Shown one piece after another: positions 7,866 to 14,956 of a stretch of DNA of 64,000 nt (position 1 is its first letter; each line of letters begins with the position of its first letter). Both the position numbers and the translations under genes were made by a program. The DNA comes from FEN-987 sp964598845 (GTDB taxonomy: Archaea > Thermoproteota > Bathyarchaeia > 40CM-2-53-6). The notes beneath the pieces were generated by a model that had not been told where the DNA came from, did not search any database, and saw only the letters and a list, made by a program, of their open reading frames with translations. The stretch covers positions 186,001-250,000 of the forward strand of contig CAZRDM010000001.1 of the NCBI GenBank assembly GCA_964598845.1. Direction: 5' to 3'.

Positions 7866-8969
7866 CTACGAGGATTCGATAGTAGCTGTTGACACCGAAT
7901 AGATGGGCGGAAGCCACTCCGCTAGAAGATGCCAACTCTTGCCTTCATCCGCACTGTGAAACAAGTGACCCATGCGCGTGCCCACGTACAGTCCTGCAGG
8001 GTCGAGTCGATCGGTTGCCAGTCCTTCTCGGTAGCAGCCTAGGTAAGCGTTCTTGTTCGGGAGTCCTCTGTTAAGTTTCTTCCAAGTTTTACCGGCGTTC
8101 GAAGTCCCATATACCGCAAGCTCTCGGTTTGCTGCGACCCGGAAGAAGTCCCCTTCCTCCGGGACAACATAGAAGGCATCAGACTTGTGGGGGTGGGACG
8201 CTGCCGGAAAGCCGAAATCGCTGGGCAGGCCCCTAGATACCTCAACCCAGTTCTCGGCACCATCCTCGGTCCTGTAGACTCCGCAGTGATTCTGCTGGTA
8301 AAGATTGCTGGGCTTCTTGGGATCCATAACCAGTTTATGGACACATTGCCCGAACTCGGGGTACTTGTTGGGCATGAAATCCGCACGAACGTTCTTGTTC
8401 TTCAGAGTCCAAGTTTCGCCGCCGTCTACTGTCTTGAAGACTCCTACAGCGGAGATTCCAAGGTACATTCGTTTCCTGTTTGAGGGGTCGATTACAATAG
8501 AGTGAAGGCATAGCCCTGCGTTCCCGGGTTCCCATTTTGGTCGTGTGGGATGATTATTCAAGTTCTCGTTGAAAACCCAGCTGTCTCCTCCGTCCTCGCT
8601 ACGAAATAGCGCTGCGGGATCAACTCCCGCATACACGACTCTCGGTTCATTAACGTGGCCGGGCTCCACGTGCCAAATATTCTCCACCTTCAAACCTGAA
8701 CTTTCCGGGAAGCGTGGCGGGTTCCTCGAGTTCTCCCAGCTTCGACCATAATTCTTGCTCCTATGAATGGTTGGGCCAAAATGACCGCTGTTTACTGCAG
8801 CGTACATGGTCTTCCCATCACGATCGTCGAACGCCATATGGAAGACAGGTGAATTCTCGAAGAAGGGCCCACTCATTTTCCATCGTCGTCTTCTCAAGTC
8901 AGATTGGAAGATGAAAGCGCCCTTCTTTGTCCCTGCGAGAACATGGATACCGCTTCTTCTTGAGATCAA
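7866..8969 (-). CDS. BNR/Asp-box beta-propeller protein (sialidase-like fold)
   Basis: A 367-residue protein without a signal peptide. It has repeated Asp-box type motifs (RSEDGGDSW, KTVDGGETW, RTEDGAENW, SNAGKTW, SADEGKSW), as in VPS10/sialidase-like propellers. Each sits at the turn of a propeller blade. No sialidase catalytic set can be claimed, so the substrate is unknown. It lies 9 bases downstream of a MoaD/ThiS-like gene on the same strand, and the two look like one operon. A cytoplasmic propeller next to a ubiquitin-like carrier is unusual; a binding or scaffold role is a guess. Confidence 0.8.
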   Translation of the reverse strand: MISRRSGIHVLAGTKKGAFIFQSDLRRRRWKMSGPFFENSPVFHMAFDDRDGKTMYAAVNSGHFGPTIHRSKNYGRSWENSRNPPRFPESSGLKVENIWHVEPGHVNEPRVVYAGVDPAALFRSEDGGDSWVFNENLNNHPTRPKWEPGNAGLCLHSIVIDPSNRKRMYLGISAVGVFKTVDGGETWTLKNKNVRADFMPNKYPEFGQCVHKLVMDPKKPSNLYQQNHCGVYRTEDGAENWVEVSRGLPSDFGFPAASHPHKSDAFYVVPEEGDFFRVAANRELAVYGTSNAGKTWKKLNRGLPNKNAYLGCYREGLATDRLDPAGLYVGTRMGHLFHSADEGKSWHLLAEWLPPIYSVSTATIESS

Positions 8970-8978
8970 TTTGAGTCA

Positions 8979-9278
8979 TCAGCCTCCGGCTATTGCGGGG
9001 ATGATATGTACATGGTCACCGTCCTTGAGCCTTGTCATCAAATTCATCCCGTTGCGGATGCTATCCTCATTTACGAATATGTTCACAAACGGCCTAACCG
9101 CCTTACGCTCATCTAGAATTAAGGCGCCTAGTCCTGGGAAGAGTTGGTTAAGCTTCAGCAGAGCCTCTTCCACCGTGGAGGCTTCAATTTGAATTTCGGA
9201 GTTGTTATGAGTGTACTGACGCAGGACAGCGGGAATAATCACAGTAACCCTCAAGGCGGATCCCTCACCCGACAACAT
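8979..9278 (-). CDS. MoaD/ThiS-family ubiquitin-like protein
   Basis: A 99-residue beta-grasp protein ending in Gly-Gly (HVHIIPAIAGG), the hallmark of sulfur-carrier or protein-modifier proteins of the MoaD/ThiS/SAMP group. The VTVIIPAVLRQYT strand and the FVNIFVNEDSIR segment fit the fold. The exposed C-terminal GG could be adenylated by an E1-like enzyme, but none is in this window. It could serve molybdopterin synthesis, tRNA thiolation or protein modification. Being cotranscribed with a BNR propeller argues for a dedicated, unknown role. The ATG at 9278 was chosen; a later start near LRVTV is possible. Confidence 0.85.
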   Translation of the reverse strand: MLSGEGSALRVTVIIPAVLRQYTHNNSEIQIEASTVEEALLKLNQLFPGLGALILDERKAVRPFVNIFVNEDSIRNGMNLMTRLKDGDHVHIIPAIAGG

Positions 9279-9434
9279 GGCCGGAATTTAAGTCTAAGCT
9301 GAAACAGTTTCACTGTTCGCAGCCTAACCTCTCTATCAGCTTCAACAATCCTTCTGGCTGCAGCCACCATGAAAGCGAAGCTAAAGTCGCCCGGTGTCTC
9401 GGTCAAGACACCCGGAGTATTACGAAGTTTGCAG

Positions 9435-9443
9435 TTTTTATAG
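9435..9443 (+). promoter_or_regulatory. Candidate TATA box of the toxin-antitoxin pair
   Basis: TTTTTATAG lies 31-40 bases upstream of the GTG at 9475. This is the expected distance for an archaeal box A serving a nearly leaderless transcript. Confidence 0.4.
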
Positions 9444-9474
9444 AAGCCATACAAACTATAGACGTGATAGAACC

Positions 9475-9744
9475 GTGTCTACGATCCAAGTGGAGAATCG
9501 GGTCAAGAAAGAGCTGTTTAGCGTAGCTGCCGAAATCCAGAAGACGCTTGGTAGGAAGGTGTCCCTGAACGAGGCGATAGAGCATCTAATCAAGTACTAT
9601 CGGGCAGGAAATCGGGATATTGCTTCGATGCTCTCACTCTTTGGAAGCCTTGGTCCCCGTAGTGAGGCTAGAGTGGTCCTGAGAGAGCTAAGAAGGGCTG
9701 AGGGCAAATATCTTGAGCGCACTGTCAGGAAGCACCGCGCTTGA
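9475..9744 (+). CDS. VapB-like antitoxin
   Basis: The GTG at 9475 gives 89 residues and leaves a TATA-like box about 35 bases upstream. The product begins STIQVENRVKKELFSVAAE, a ribbon-type strand plus helix as in small DNA-binding antitoxins, and continues with a helical, charged C-terminus. Its end overlaps the following PIN-domain gene by 32 bases, the standard antitoxin-toxin arrangement. Antitoxins of this type bind the toxin and repress their own promoter. The subfamily is not certain. Confidence 0.7.
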   Translation: MSTIQVENRVKKELFSVAAEIQKTLGRKVSLNEAIEHLIKYYRAGNRDIASMLSLFGSLGPRSEARVVLRELRRAEGKYLERTVRKHRA

Positions 9745-10165
9745 CACAAGCGCACTCGTAGAGTATCTAATGGGGGCGCCGACAGGCGCTCTCCTCAGGG
9801 ACTACCTGAAGAATCTGAAGGCAGAAGACAAGGTTGCTGCTTCACTTCTCACGATCGCTGAAACCTATTATGTCCTCTGCCGGTTAGAAGGACAAGAGTT
9901 CGCGGATGAGAAACTCAATCAAATTCTTTCTTCACGCGTAATTGAGATCTACAATTCCCTGGATCTTGCGCTCGAAACGGGTAGGCTCAAGTGCCAGCGT
10001 ACAATCTCGCTTGCTGATTGCAGTTGCATAGCCACGGCGAGACATGCCAGAGCAAAGGCAGTATTCGCTTTCAGAGAAGAGGAACTTGTTCGCGAAATGG
10101 AGAGGAAAAGTTTCGATGTTACTGTCGTCTTTCTACAAGACATGACGTTCGAGAAGGGAAGGTGA
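9713..10165 (+). CDS. VapC-like PIN-domain toxin
   Basis: A 150-residue PIN-domain ribonuclease. The acidic metal-binding residues are visible in ALDTSALVEYL (Asp near residue 11), TIAETYYVL (Glu near 48) and SLADCSCIATA (Asp near 100). Such toxins cleave RNA, often initiator tRNA or rRNA, when released from the antitoxin. The TTG start lies inside the antitoxin gene, so the two are translationally coupled. All catalytic acids are present, so the toxin looks active. Confidence 0.85.
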   Translation: MSALSGSTALDTSALVEYLMGAPTGALLRDYLKNLKAEDKVAASLLTIAETYYVLCRLEGQEFADEKLNQILSSRVIEIYNSLDLALETGRLKCQRTISLADCSCIATARHARAKAVFAFREEELVREMERKSFDVTVVFLQDMTFEKGR

Positions 10166-10251
10166 GCTTTGGTACTCTGTCCTGAAAGCTACGAGCGTTC
10201 TTAGGGGACAAGAGCAAGAGAGATCAGACTCCGTCGATCACACAAGCGGAA

Positions 10252-11034
10252 TCATATCATTAGTTCCCCTGCATTGATGTCGATACTCGCGCCGGTAATG
10301 TAGGACGAGGCGTCAGAAGCTAAGAATAGAATGAGGTTGGCGACATCCTCTGCTCTACCCAGACGCCCCATAGGAATCTTCTCGATGGCTTCCTCAATTT
10401 CCTTCTGGGAAGCTGCTCTCTGAACCATAGGTGTATCTATGCTGCCCGGGCAAACGGCATTCACATTTATCCTGTATCTCGCCACCTCTCTTGCGAGATG
10501 CCTCGTAAGTCCCAGAAGAGCTGCCTTCGAAGTTGTGTAGTGGGCTCCGCCGAACGTGCTTGTGCTTCTCCCGGCGGAAGATGAAATATTGATGATCTTA
10601 CCTCTCTTCCTCTCGATCATTCCGTCTATGAGAGCTTTGCAGCAGTTAAAGGCTCCATCCACATTTACAGCATTCACCAGCTTCCATTCCTCCTGGGTGA
10701 TGTTTCTGAAATCTGTACGACGAAGTATCCCAGCATTATTCACCAAGATATCGACGGGCCCTAGGTCTGCCTCTATTTTCTTCACGGCGGCGTTTACTTC
10801 ATCTGCCTTGGATACGTCTACCGCGTAGGAGGCGACCCTATAGCCTTTGGCTAGCATAGTCGCCAAGGCTGTCTTCAGAGTCAGACCTTTCACGTCCCAC
10901 ATGGCCACTCCTGCTCCATTAAGAGCGAGAATCTCTGAGAATGCAAGACCCATTCCTTGGGCCGCACCAGTCACGAGAGCTATCCGTCCGTCCAATCGGA
11001 AGTTCTGAAATCTCAGCAACTCCAATACACTCAC
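10252..11034 (-). CDS. Short-chain dehydrogenase/reductase (SDR family)
   Basis: A 260-residue classical SDR. It has the TGAAQGMG cofactor loop (about residue 22), NNAG (about 97), the Ser and the YTTSK catalytic tetrad segment (about 165), and a C-terminal SSYITGASIDINAGELMI typical of FabG-like enzymes. An Asp at the end of beta-2 (MWDVKG) suggests NAD preference. The substrate cannot be told from sequence. It starts with GTG and stands alone, convergent with the VapBC pair. Confidence 0.85.
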   Translation of the reverse strand: MSVLELLRFQNFRLDGRIALVTGAAQGMGLAFSEILALNGAGVAMWDVKGLTLKTALATMLAKGYRVASYAVDVSKADEVNAAVKKIEADLGPVDILVNNAGILRRTDFRNITQEEWKLVNAVNVDGAFNCCKALIDGMIERKRGKIINISSSAGRSTSTFGGAHYTTSKAALLGLTRHLAREVARYRINVNAVCPGSIDTPMVQRAASQKEIEEAIEKIPMGRLGRAEDVANLILFLASDASSYITGASIDINAGELMI

Positions 11035-11336
11035 ACACCGAGTACGTATTCATTTGAGAGGGAGGCTATTAGATTCGTTCTTCCTGTCAAGTCGCAGAAC
11101 GAGTTCGCAAATAGCCCAGTGATATCAGGCAAGCCACAGGACAGATACGAATGGTCGATCTTGAACTCTAAGGTTCAATACGATCTGCGGTGGATCTTGA
11201 GGTACTCAGGTTACCCGCCTTTAGTTACTGATGTTGGGACAAGATAGCATGTGGCGGCGAGCTTTGTACGCTTAATACTTGCTTCACCACCGAATTGTGT
11301 CGGGTGCCGGGGTAGCCTAGCTAGGTAAGGCGGCAG

Positions 11337-11371
11337 AGTCCTGCGTCATGAAGTGGTGCAGGGACGTTGAA
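11337..11371 (+). other. tRNA intron 1 (position 30/31)
   Basis: A 35-base intron in the 5' half of the anticodon stem. Central four-pair helix CGGC (11331-11334) with GTTG (11366-11369), with three-base bulges AGA and AAC on opposite strands. The inner helix is GTCC paired with GGAC, extended by TGC/GCA. The outer helix is weak, as is common for non-canonical sites. Excision lets C11372 become position 31, pairing with G11406. Confidence 0.7.
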
Positions 11372-11378
11372 CCTCGAG

Positions 11379-11404
11379 ATCTACTACGGGAATTGGGTCA
11401 AGAT
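11379..11404 (+). other. tRNA intron 2 (canonical position 37/38)
   Basis: A 26-base intron after G37. The anticodon-loop bases CTCG (11373-11376) face CAAG (11399-11402) and form three of four pairs, with a C-A mismatch at anticodon base 34. The inner helix ATCTA pairs with TGGGT only partly. The boundary rests mainly on restoring a seven-base loop and a five-pair stem. Confidence 0.55.
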
Positions 11405-11437
11405 AGCTGTTGGCCCTCGGGGCCACGTGGGTTCAAA

Positions 11438-11479
11438 TCCAGCCGAGGGGTGTTTCGGACACACCCACGGCGGTGAAAA
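11438..11479 (+). other. tRNA intron 3 in the T loop (position 59/60)
   Basis: A textbook bulge-helix-bulge. The outer helix is GTGGG (11427-11431) with CCCAC (11481-11485), and the central helix is TTCA (11432-11435) with TGAA (11474-11477). Identical AAT bulges sit on both strands, with an inner helix CC(A)GCCG against CGGCGG. The 42-base intron is capped by a hairpin GGGTGT/ACACCC. Cutting both AAT bulges after the second A rebuilds a perfect T arm. Confidence 0.88.
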
Positions 11480-11643
11480 TCCCACCCCCGGCGCTTTCAG
11501 CTCCGACATCTAGCCCTGAAGTCAATTCGAGTCCTCACCATGTGACTATACGAACATTGTCTCTCTCTATCGTCATTGGCGAAAGGCTCTATAGCAACCA
11601 GTTCCGATATTTCGATCGCACCATCAAGAAGTAGTGAGCGCCG

Positions 11644-13086
11644 TTGGAACTAACCGACCGTGCTCGGTCGAAGAGTTTCATTCCTCCAGCATTTTCTCCA
11701 AAACAGCCAACGCTTGACAAACTCAGGGTCGCCGTGTTGCCGTTGAAGAACATCAGCCCTGACCCCAAGGACGAGTACTTCGCCGATGGTCTGACTGAGG
11801 AGTTTATCTCGACAATATCGAAAGTTCGCGAGTTGAGCGTAATATCCAGCACCTCCACGATGCCATACAAGACCAGGTCAAAGCCCCTTGTTGAGATCGG
11901 ACGTGAATTAAACGCGGGAACGATGCTTGAGGGGAGCGTCCGCAAGGCAGGAAACAGGGTTCGCATTACGGTACAGATGATCGACGCAATGCACGACAAG
12001 CATCTTTGGGCCGAAAGCTACGACAGAGAGCTGCAAGACGTGTTCGCAATCCAGAGCGACATAGCCAGCAGAGTCGCAGATGCGCTCAAGGTGGAGCTCC
12101 TTGGCGAAAGGAAGCTCATAGGAAAGACTCTTACAGACAGCGTCGAAGCACACGACCTGTACCTCAAGGGCGTCTATCACTTCAACAGAGGCTCGCCGCG
12201 TGATATCGCAAAGGCAATTGAATACTTTGAGCTAGCGTGCGAGCAGGATCCGGGCTTCGCGCTTGCGTATGCAAAGGTGGCCGACTGCTACAATTCCATA
12301 GCAGGCGAGTCCATGTCTGCACAGGAAGCGTTTCCTAAGGCGAAGGAATTCTTGGCACGGGCACTATCGCTCGATAAAGGACTTGCGGAGGCACACAAAG
12401 TGAAGGCGCTAACAGCCATCCAGTATGATTGGGACTGGGCGGTGGCTGAAAGGAGTTTCAAGGAAGCCATATCACTCAACCCGAGTCTAGCTGAGGCTCA
12501 CGCCTTTTACGCGTGGTTTCTAGCAGTGATGGGGCGCTTCGACGAAGCGATTTTCGTAGCGACCCGGGCGTTCGAGTTGGACCCAATGTCGCCCTTTACC
12601 GGAAGCATTTGCAGCCTGGTGAACTGGATGGCGGGAAGGAACGACAGAGCGCGAGAACTATGCATGAGAATACTGGAGATTCATCCGAACTTTGCAAGGG
12701 CGCATGGGCTTCTTGCAGTACTCAATGCAATGGAGTCAAAAGCGGAAGAAGCTATCAAAGAAGCTGATAAGATGATAAGCATCTCCGACGAAACGCTCTT
12801 CCGCGGGTGGCAGGCTCAGGTCTATGCGTTGGTGGGACTGAAGGAGAAGGCCAGGGAGATATTGAATGATTTGCTATCGAAGAAGTTCAGGGGATACGCC
12901 TCGCCGGTGGAGATCGGCGTAATCTATTACTTGCTCGGAGAGAAAGACAGCGGCTTCCGATGGATGCAGAATGCCTACGAGGCCCGAGACGCGTACTTGC
13001 CCATGACAAACAAGTGGCCCACGTCAAACGTAGCACGAGAAGATCCTAGGTTCGTCGAACTTCTCAATAGGATGAAATTGCCCTGA
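11644..13086 (+). CDS. TolB-like N-terminal domain plus TPR repeat protein
   Basis: A 480-residue protein. Residues about 20-155 match the TolB/FlgO-like domain found downstream of adenylate-cyclase, kinase or CadC-type domains in bacteria (RVAVLPLKNISPDPKDEYFA, then GRELNAGTMLEGSVR and a KHLWAESYDREL segment). The rest is tetratricopeptide repeats (AIEYFELACEQDPGFALAY, SFKEAISLNPSLAEAHAFY and so on). There is no N-terminal cyclase, kinase or DNA-binding domain here, and no signal peptide. It lies between the tRNA-Ser and a stray copy of a tRNA 3' end, which suggests arrival on an integrated element. The start was taken at TTG 11644. Confidence 0.8.
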   Translation: MELTDRARSKSFIPPAFSPKQPTLDKLRVAVLPLKNISPDPKDEYFADGLTEEFISTISKVRELSVISSTSTMPYKTRSKPLVEIGRELNAGTMLEGSVRKAGNRVRITVQMIDAMHDKHLWAESYDRELQDVFAIQSDIASRVADALKVELLGERKLIGKTLTDSVEAHDLYLKGVYHFNRGSPRDIAKAIEYFELACEQDPGFALAYAKVADCYNSIAGESMSAQEAFPKAKEFLARALSLDKGLAEAHKVKALTAIQYDWDWAVAERSFKEAISLNPSLAEAHAFYAWFLAVMGRFDEAIFVATRAFELDPMSPFTGSICSLVNWMAGRNDRARELCMRILEIHPNFARAHGLLAVLNAMESKAEEAIKEADKMISISDETLFRGWQAQVYALVGLKEKAREILNDLLSKKFRGYASPVEIGVIYYLLGEKDSGFRWMQNAYEARDAYLPMTNKWPTSNVAREDPRFVELLNRMKLP

Positions 13087-13290
13087 ACTTACTCTATCGT
13101 GGTATCCTACTTGGCCCACCCGTGGCAGATCCACGAGCCACAAAACTTTGGCTTGACGCAATATTCTCGCCGAATCCCTCTTCGATTTGTAGGACTACTT
13201 GAAACGAAATTCAGCGACAACATAATGCGGTGCGGTCGCCGACATTTCCACCAGGCTTCCTCGGCTATTCCAAGGTTTGAACCTTATTAG

Positions 13291-13304
13291 TGTTCAAATC
13301 CCAT
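13291..13304 (+). repeat. T-arm-like remnant
   Basis: TGTTCAAATCCCAT matches the spliced tRNA-Ser T loop and 3' T-stem but has no 5' stem or acceptor partner. Possibly a decayed attachment-site copy. Confidence 0.35.
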
Positions 13305-13472
13305 GAGCCCACAGATATTGAGTGATCTAATCTTCTTAGTCTGAACCGATCTTACTCAGCACCAGCCAGAGTCAGATGTACGTTAAGTGAGATTATGAGT
13401 GAGTTGTCCGTCTCGAAAAGTCCAACTCGCAACAAGTTTCCGGGGTTCATCCAGCCAAGCACAGAAACCGCA

Positions 13473-13501
13473 GGGGGTTCAAATCCCACCCCCCGGCGCC
13501 A
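13473..13501 (+). repeat. Partial copy of a tRNA-Ser 3' end (possible attachment site)
   Basis: GGGTTCAAATCCCACC followed by CCCCGGCG and CCA is nearly the 3' end of the spliced tRNA-Ser, with one extra C. About 20 bases upstream of it, GGGGTTCATCCAGCC (13442-13456) also resembles the exon-intron junction of the T-arm intron. No acceptor 5' half is present. A duplicated tRNA 3' end is what tRNA-targeting integrases leave behind, but no integrase is in the interval. Confidence 0.5.
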
Positions 13502-13568
13502 GCTCTCTTAGCGGTAAGCCGCAAATGCATTTCCCTTTCCGCGCCTTCAGTAGAGAGCGATAGGTAGA

Positions 13569-13772
13569 CTATCCTCCGGTGATTTTCTTGCCAATCAACA
13601 ATTCGATAGCCTGTCTTGTAGTTCTTGCTCTCGGTATTTTCCTCAGCAATTCCTTGTCGCCCGTTACGAGAACATCACACTTCAATCTCTCGAACATCCT
13701 CCTTTGGCGCAGATCGATCGAGGCAGCAATGTTCCTATGCACAGCGTCGGGGTGGAGTGGAGGGATTGGGTG
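13569..13772 (-). pseudogene. C-terminal remnant of a PIN-domain protein
   Basis: The minus-strand frame between stops encodes a segment with MFERLKCDVLVTGDKELL followed by TTRQAIELLIGKKITGG and a stop. The LVTGDKELL motif carries the last acidic residue of PIN domains of the COG1569-like type. The N-terminal half with the first catalytic Asp is absent. It is a truncated toxin or nuclease gene, next to the tRNA 3'-end copy and the incoming dehydrogenase gene. Confidence 0.55.
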
Positions 13773-13787
13773 TCACGTGCATGTCCG

Positions 13788-14735
13788 TCAGGCTGAGGCC
13801 TTGAGCCAGCGAAACAGCTCCTCCATGCGGGACTCAAGGAGGGCCTGCCCATCCCGTTTCGTCCAGTCATAGATGCCGCGTCCGCTCGGTAGTCCTCGAT
13901 GGCCGTCTTTCACTATGTCGGCCACGGCGACTGGCGGCTCGCTGCTGGTGTCCAGGTCGGGTTGCAGCGAGCGGGCGAAGGCGTACATGGTATCGAGGCC
14001 GGCGACGTCTGCTGACTCGATCGGTCCGGTGATGGCGAGCCGGCGTCCGAAGCTGTTGCGAACGACTGCATCAATCGCCTCGGCGGACGCCACGCCTTGC
14101 GCCCAGAGCGACCATGCCTCGCGCAATATCGCGAACTGGAGTCGATTGCCGATGAAGCCGCGGACCTCCTTGTCGATGACGACCGGCTCTTTTCCGGCGC
14201 TTCTCAGCTGTTCGCAGACCCACGGTACGACATCTGACGAGGTTTCCGGGCCGGCGCAAACCTCGACCAAGGGTATCAGCTGAGGTGGATACCAGAAATG
14301 GGTCGCAATCACGCGCTCCCTACGCCTGACCCTTAACACTAGCTCGCTCGCCGGATGGCCGCTGGACGACGCTAGGATCGCTGGCGGCTCGCAGATGGAG
14401 TCCAACTGCTCGAAGATACCGTGCTTCAGCGTGAGGTTTTCGGTGACCGCCTCGATGACAAATTGCCCTGAGCCCGCGTCCCCTAGGCGCGTGGACGTGC
14501 GGATTCGGTTGACGGCGCGGGTAGATGCTTCCTTAGTGATGAGGCCGTGAGACTGAAACTGCACGAGGCTCCTGCGGATATTCTCGATGGCGCGGCCTAG
14601 GCTTTCGTCGCGCCGTCCGATCAGAAGAACCTGTCTGCCCGCCACGGCAAAGACTTGGGCGATACCGTGCCCAATAATGCCGTTGCCGATCACGGCGATC
14701 GTCTCACACCTATCTGGGGTTGTCATGCTGTCCAC
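13788..14735 (-). CDS. 3-hydroxyacyl-CoA dehydrogenase family protein
   Basis: A 315-residue NAD-binding enzyme. It has the Rossmann start AVIGNGIIGHGIAQVFA, then FVIEAVTENLTLK, the ATHFWYPPQLIPLVEV region with the catalytic His, and GFIGNRLQFAILREA opening the C-terminal helical domain. It oxidises 3-hydroxyacyl-CoA or related hydroxy acids; lambda-crystallin or carnitine-dehydrogenase-like members are also possible. The base composition is clearly more GC-rich than its neighbours, especially at third positions, which suggests transfer from a GC-rich bacterium. An alternative start is ATG 14726. Confidence 0.85.
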   Translation of the reverse strand: MDSMTTPDRCETIAVIGNGIIGHGIAQVFAVAGRQVLLIGRRDESLGRAIENIRRSLVQFQSHGLITKEASTRAVNRIRTSTRLGDAGSGQFVIEAVTENLTLKHGIFEQLDSICEPPAILASSSGHPASELVLRVRRRERVIATHFWYPPQLIPLVEVCAGPETSSDVVPWVCEQLRSAGKEPVVIDKEVRGFIGNRLQFAILREAWSLWAQGVASAEAIDAVVRNSFGRRLAITGPIESADVAGLDTMYAFARSLQPDLDTSSEPPVAVADIVKDGHRGLPSGRGIYDWTKRDGQALLESRMEELFRWLKASA

Positions 14736-14956
14736 CTCTCAAGGTTTTTCCGAACCCCCGAGCCCAAGGTTGACGACTGTGTCAACACGCCAGGCGTTTG
14801 TATGACGCTTGACTTGCTTGATCCGCTGTGCGCGATGAGGGCTGTGAGAAGCCGACTAGGGAAAATAACTGCCTTCTTGATGCTTCTGGCGTTCTCGAGA
14901 GATATCTGAGTGATCATGTGAACCGTCCAACACTAGTGATTGTTCTCGGTTAAAGC

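Larger units (their letters stand above)
11306..11493 (+). tRNA. tRNA-Ser (anticodon CGA) with three introns
   Basis: The acceptor halves GCCGGGG (11306-11312) and CCCCGGC (11486-11492) pair perfectly, with discriminator G at 11493 as in archaeal tRNA-Ser; CCA is not encoded. The D stem is GCCT/AGGC (11315-11331). A long variable arm (11412-11424, GGCCC/GGGCC) marks a class II tRNA. Removing introns 11337-11371, 11379-11404 and 11438-11479 gives an 85-base tRNA. Its anticodon arm is GCAGC-CTCGAGA-GCTGT and its T arm is GTGGG-TTCAAAT-CCCAC. Introns lie at mature positions 30/31, 37/38 and 59/60. The T-arm intron is beyond doubt; the boundaries of the middle one are the least certain. Confidence 0.85.
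13087..13568. other. Gene-free stretch holding tRNA 3'-end remnants
   Basis: No convincing coding frame is seen. Two short segments resemble the T arm of a tRNA (see separate entries), with no matching 5' half nearby. The rest has no recognisable feature. Confidence 0.5.

Noticed and set aside
11339..11370. Hairpin GTCCTGC/GCAGGGAC as a stand-alone terminator or small RNA
   Set aside because: It is the inner helix of tRNA intron 1 and fits the bulge-helix-bulge model.
11410..11634. 74-codon frame over the tRNA and downstream sequence
   Set aside because: It reads through the tRNA 3' half and its intron; no protein-like pattern.
14723..14917. Small minus-strand frame upstream of the hydroxyacyl-CoA dehydrogenase
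   Set aside because: Overlaps that gene's start in another frame and resembles no known protein.
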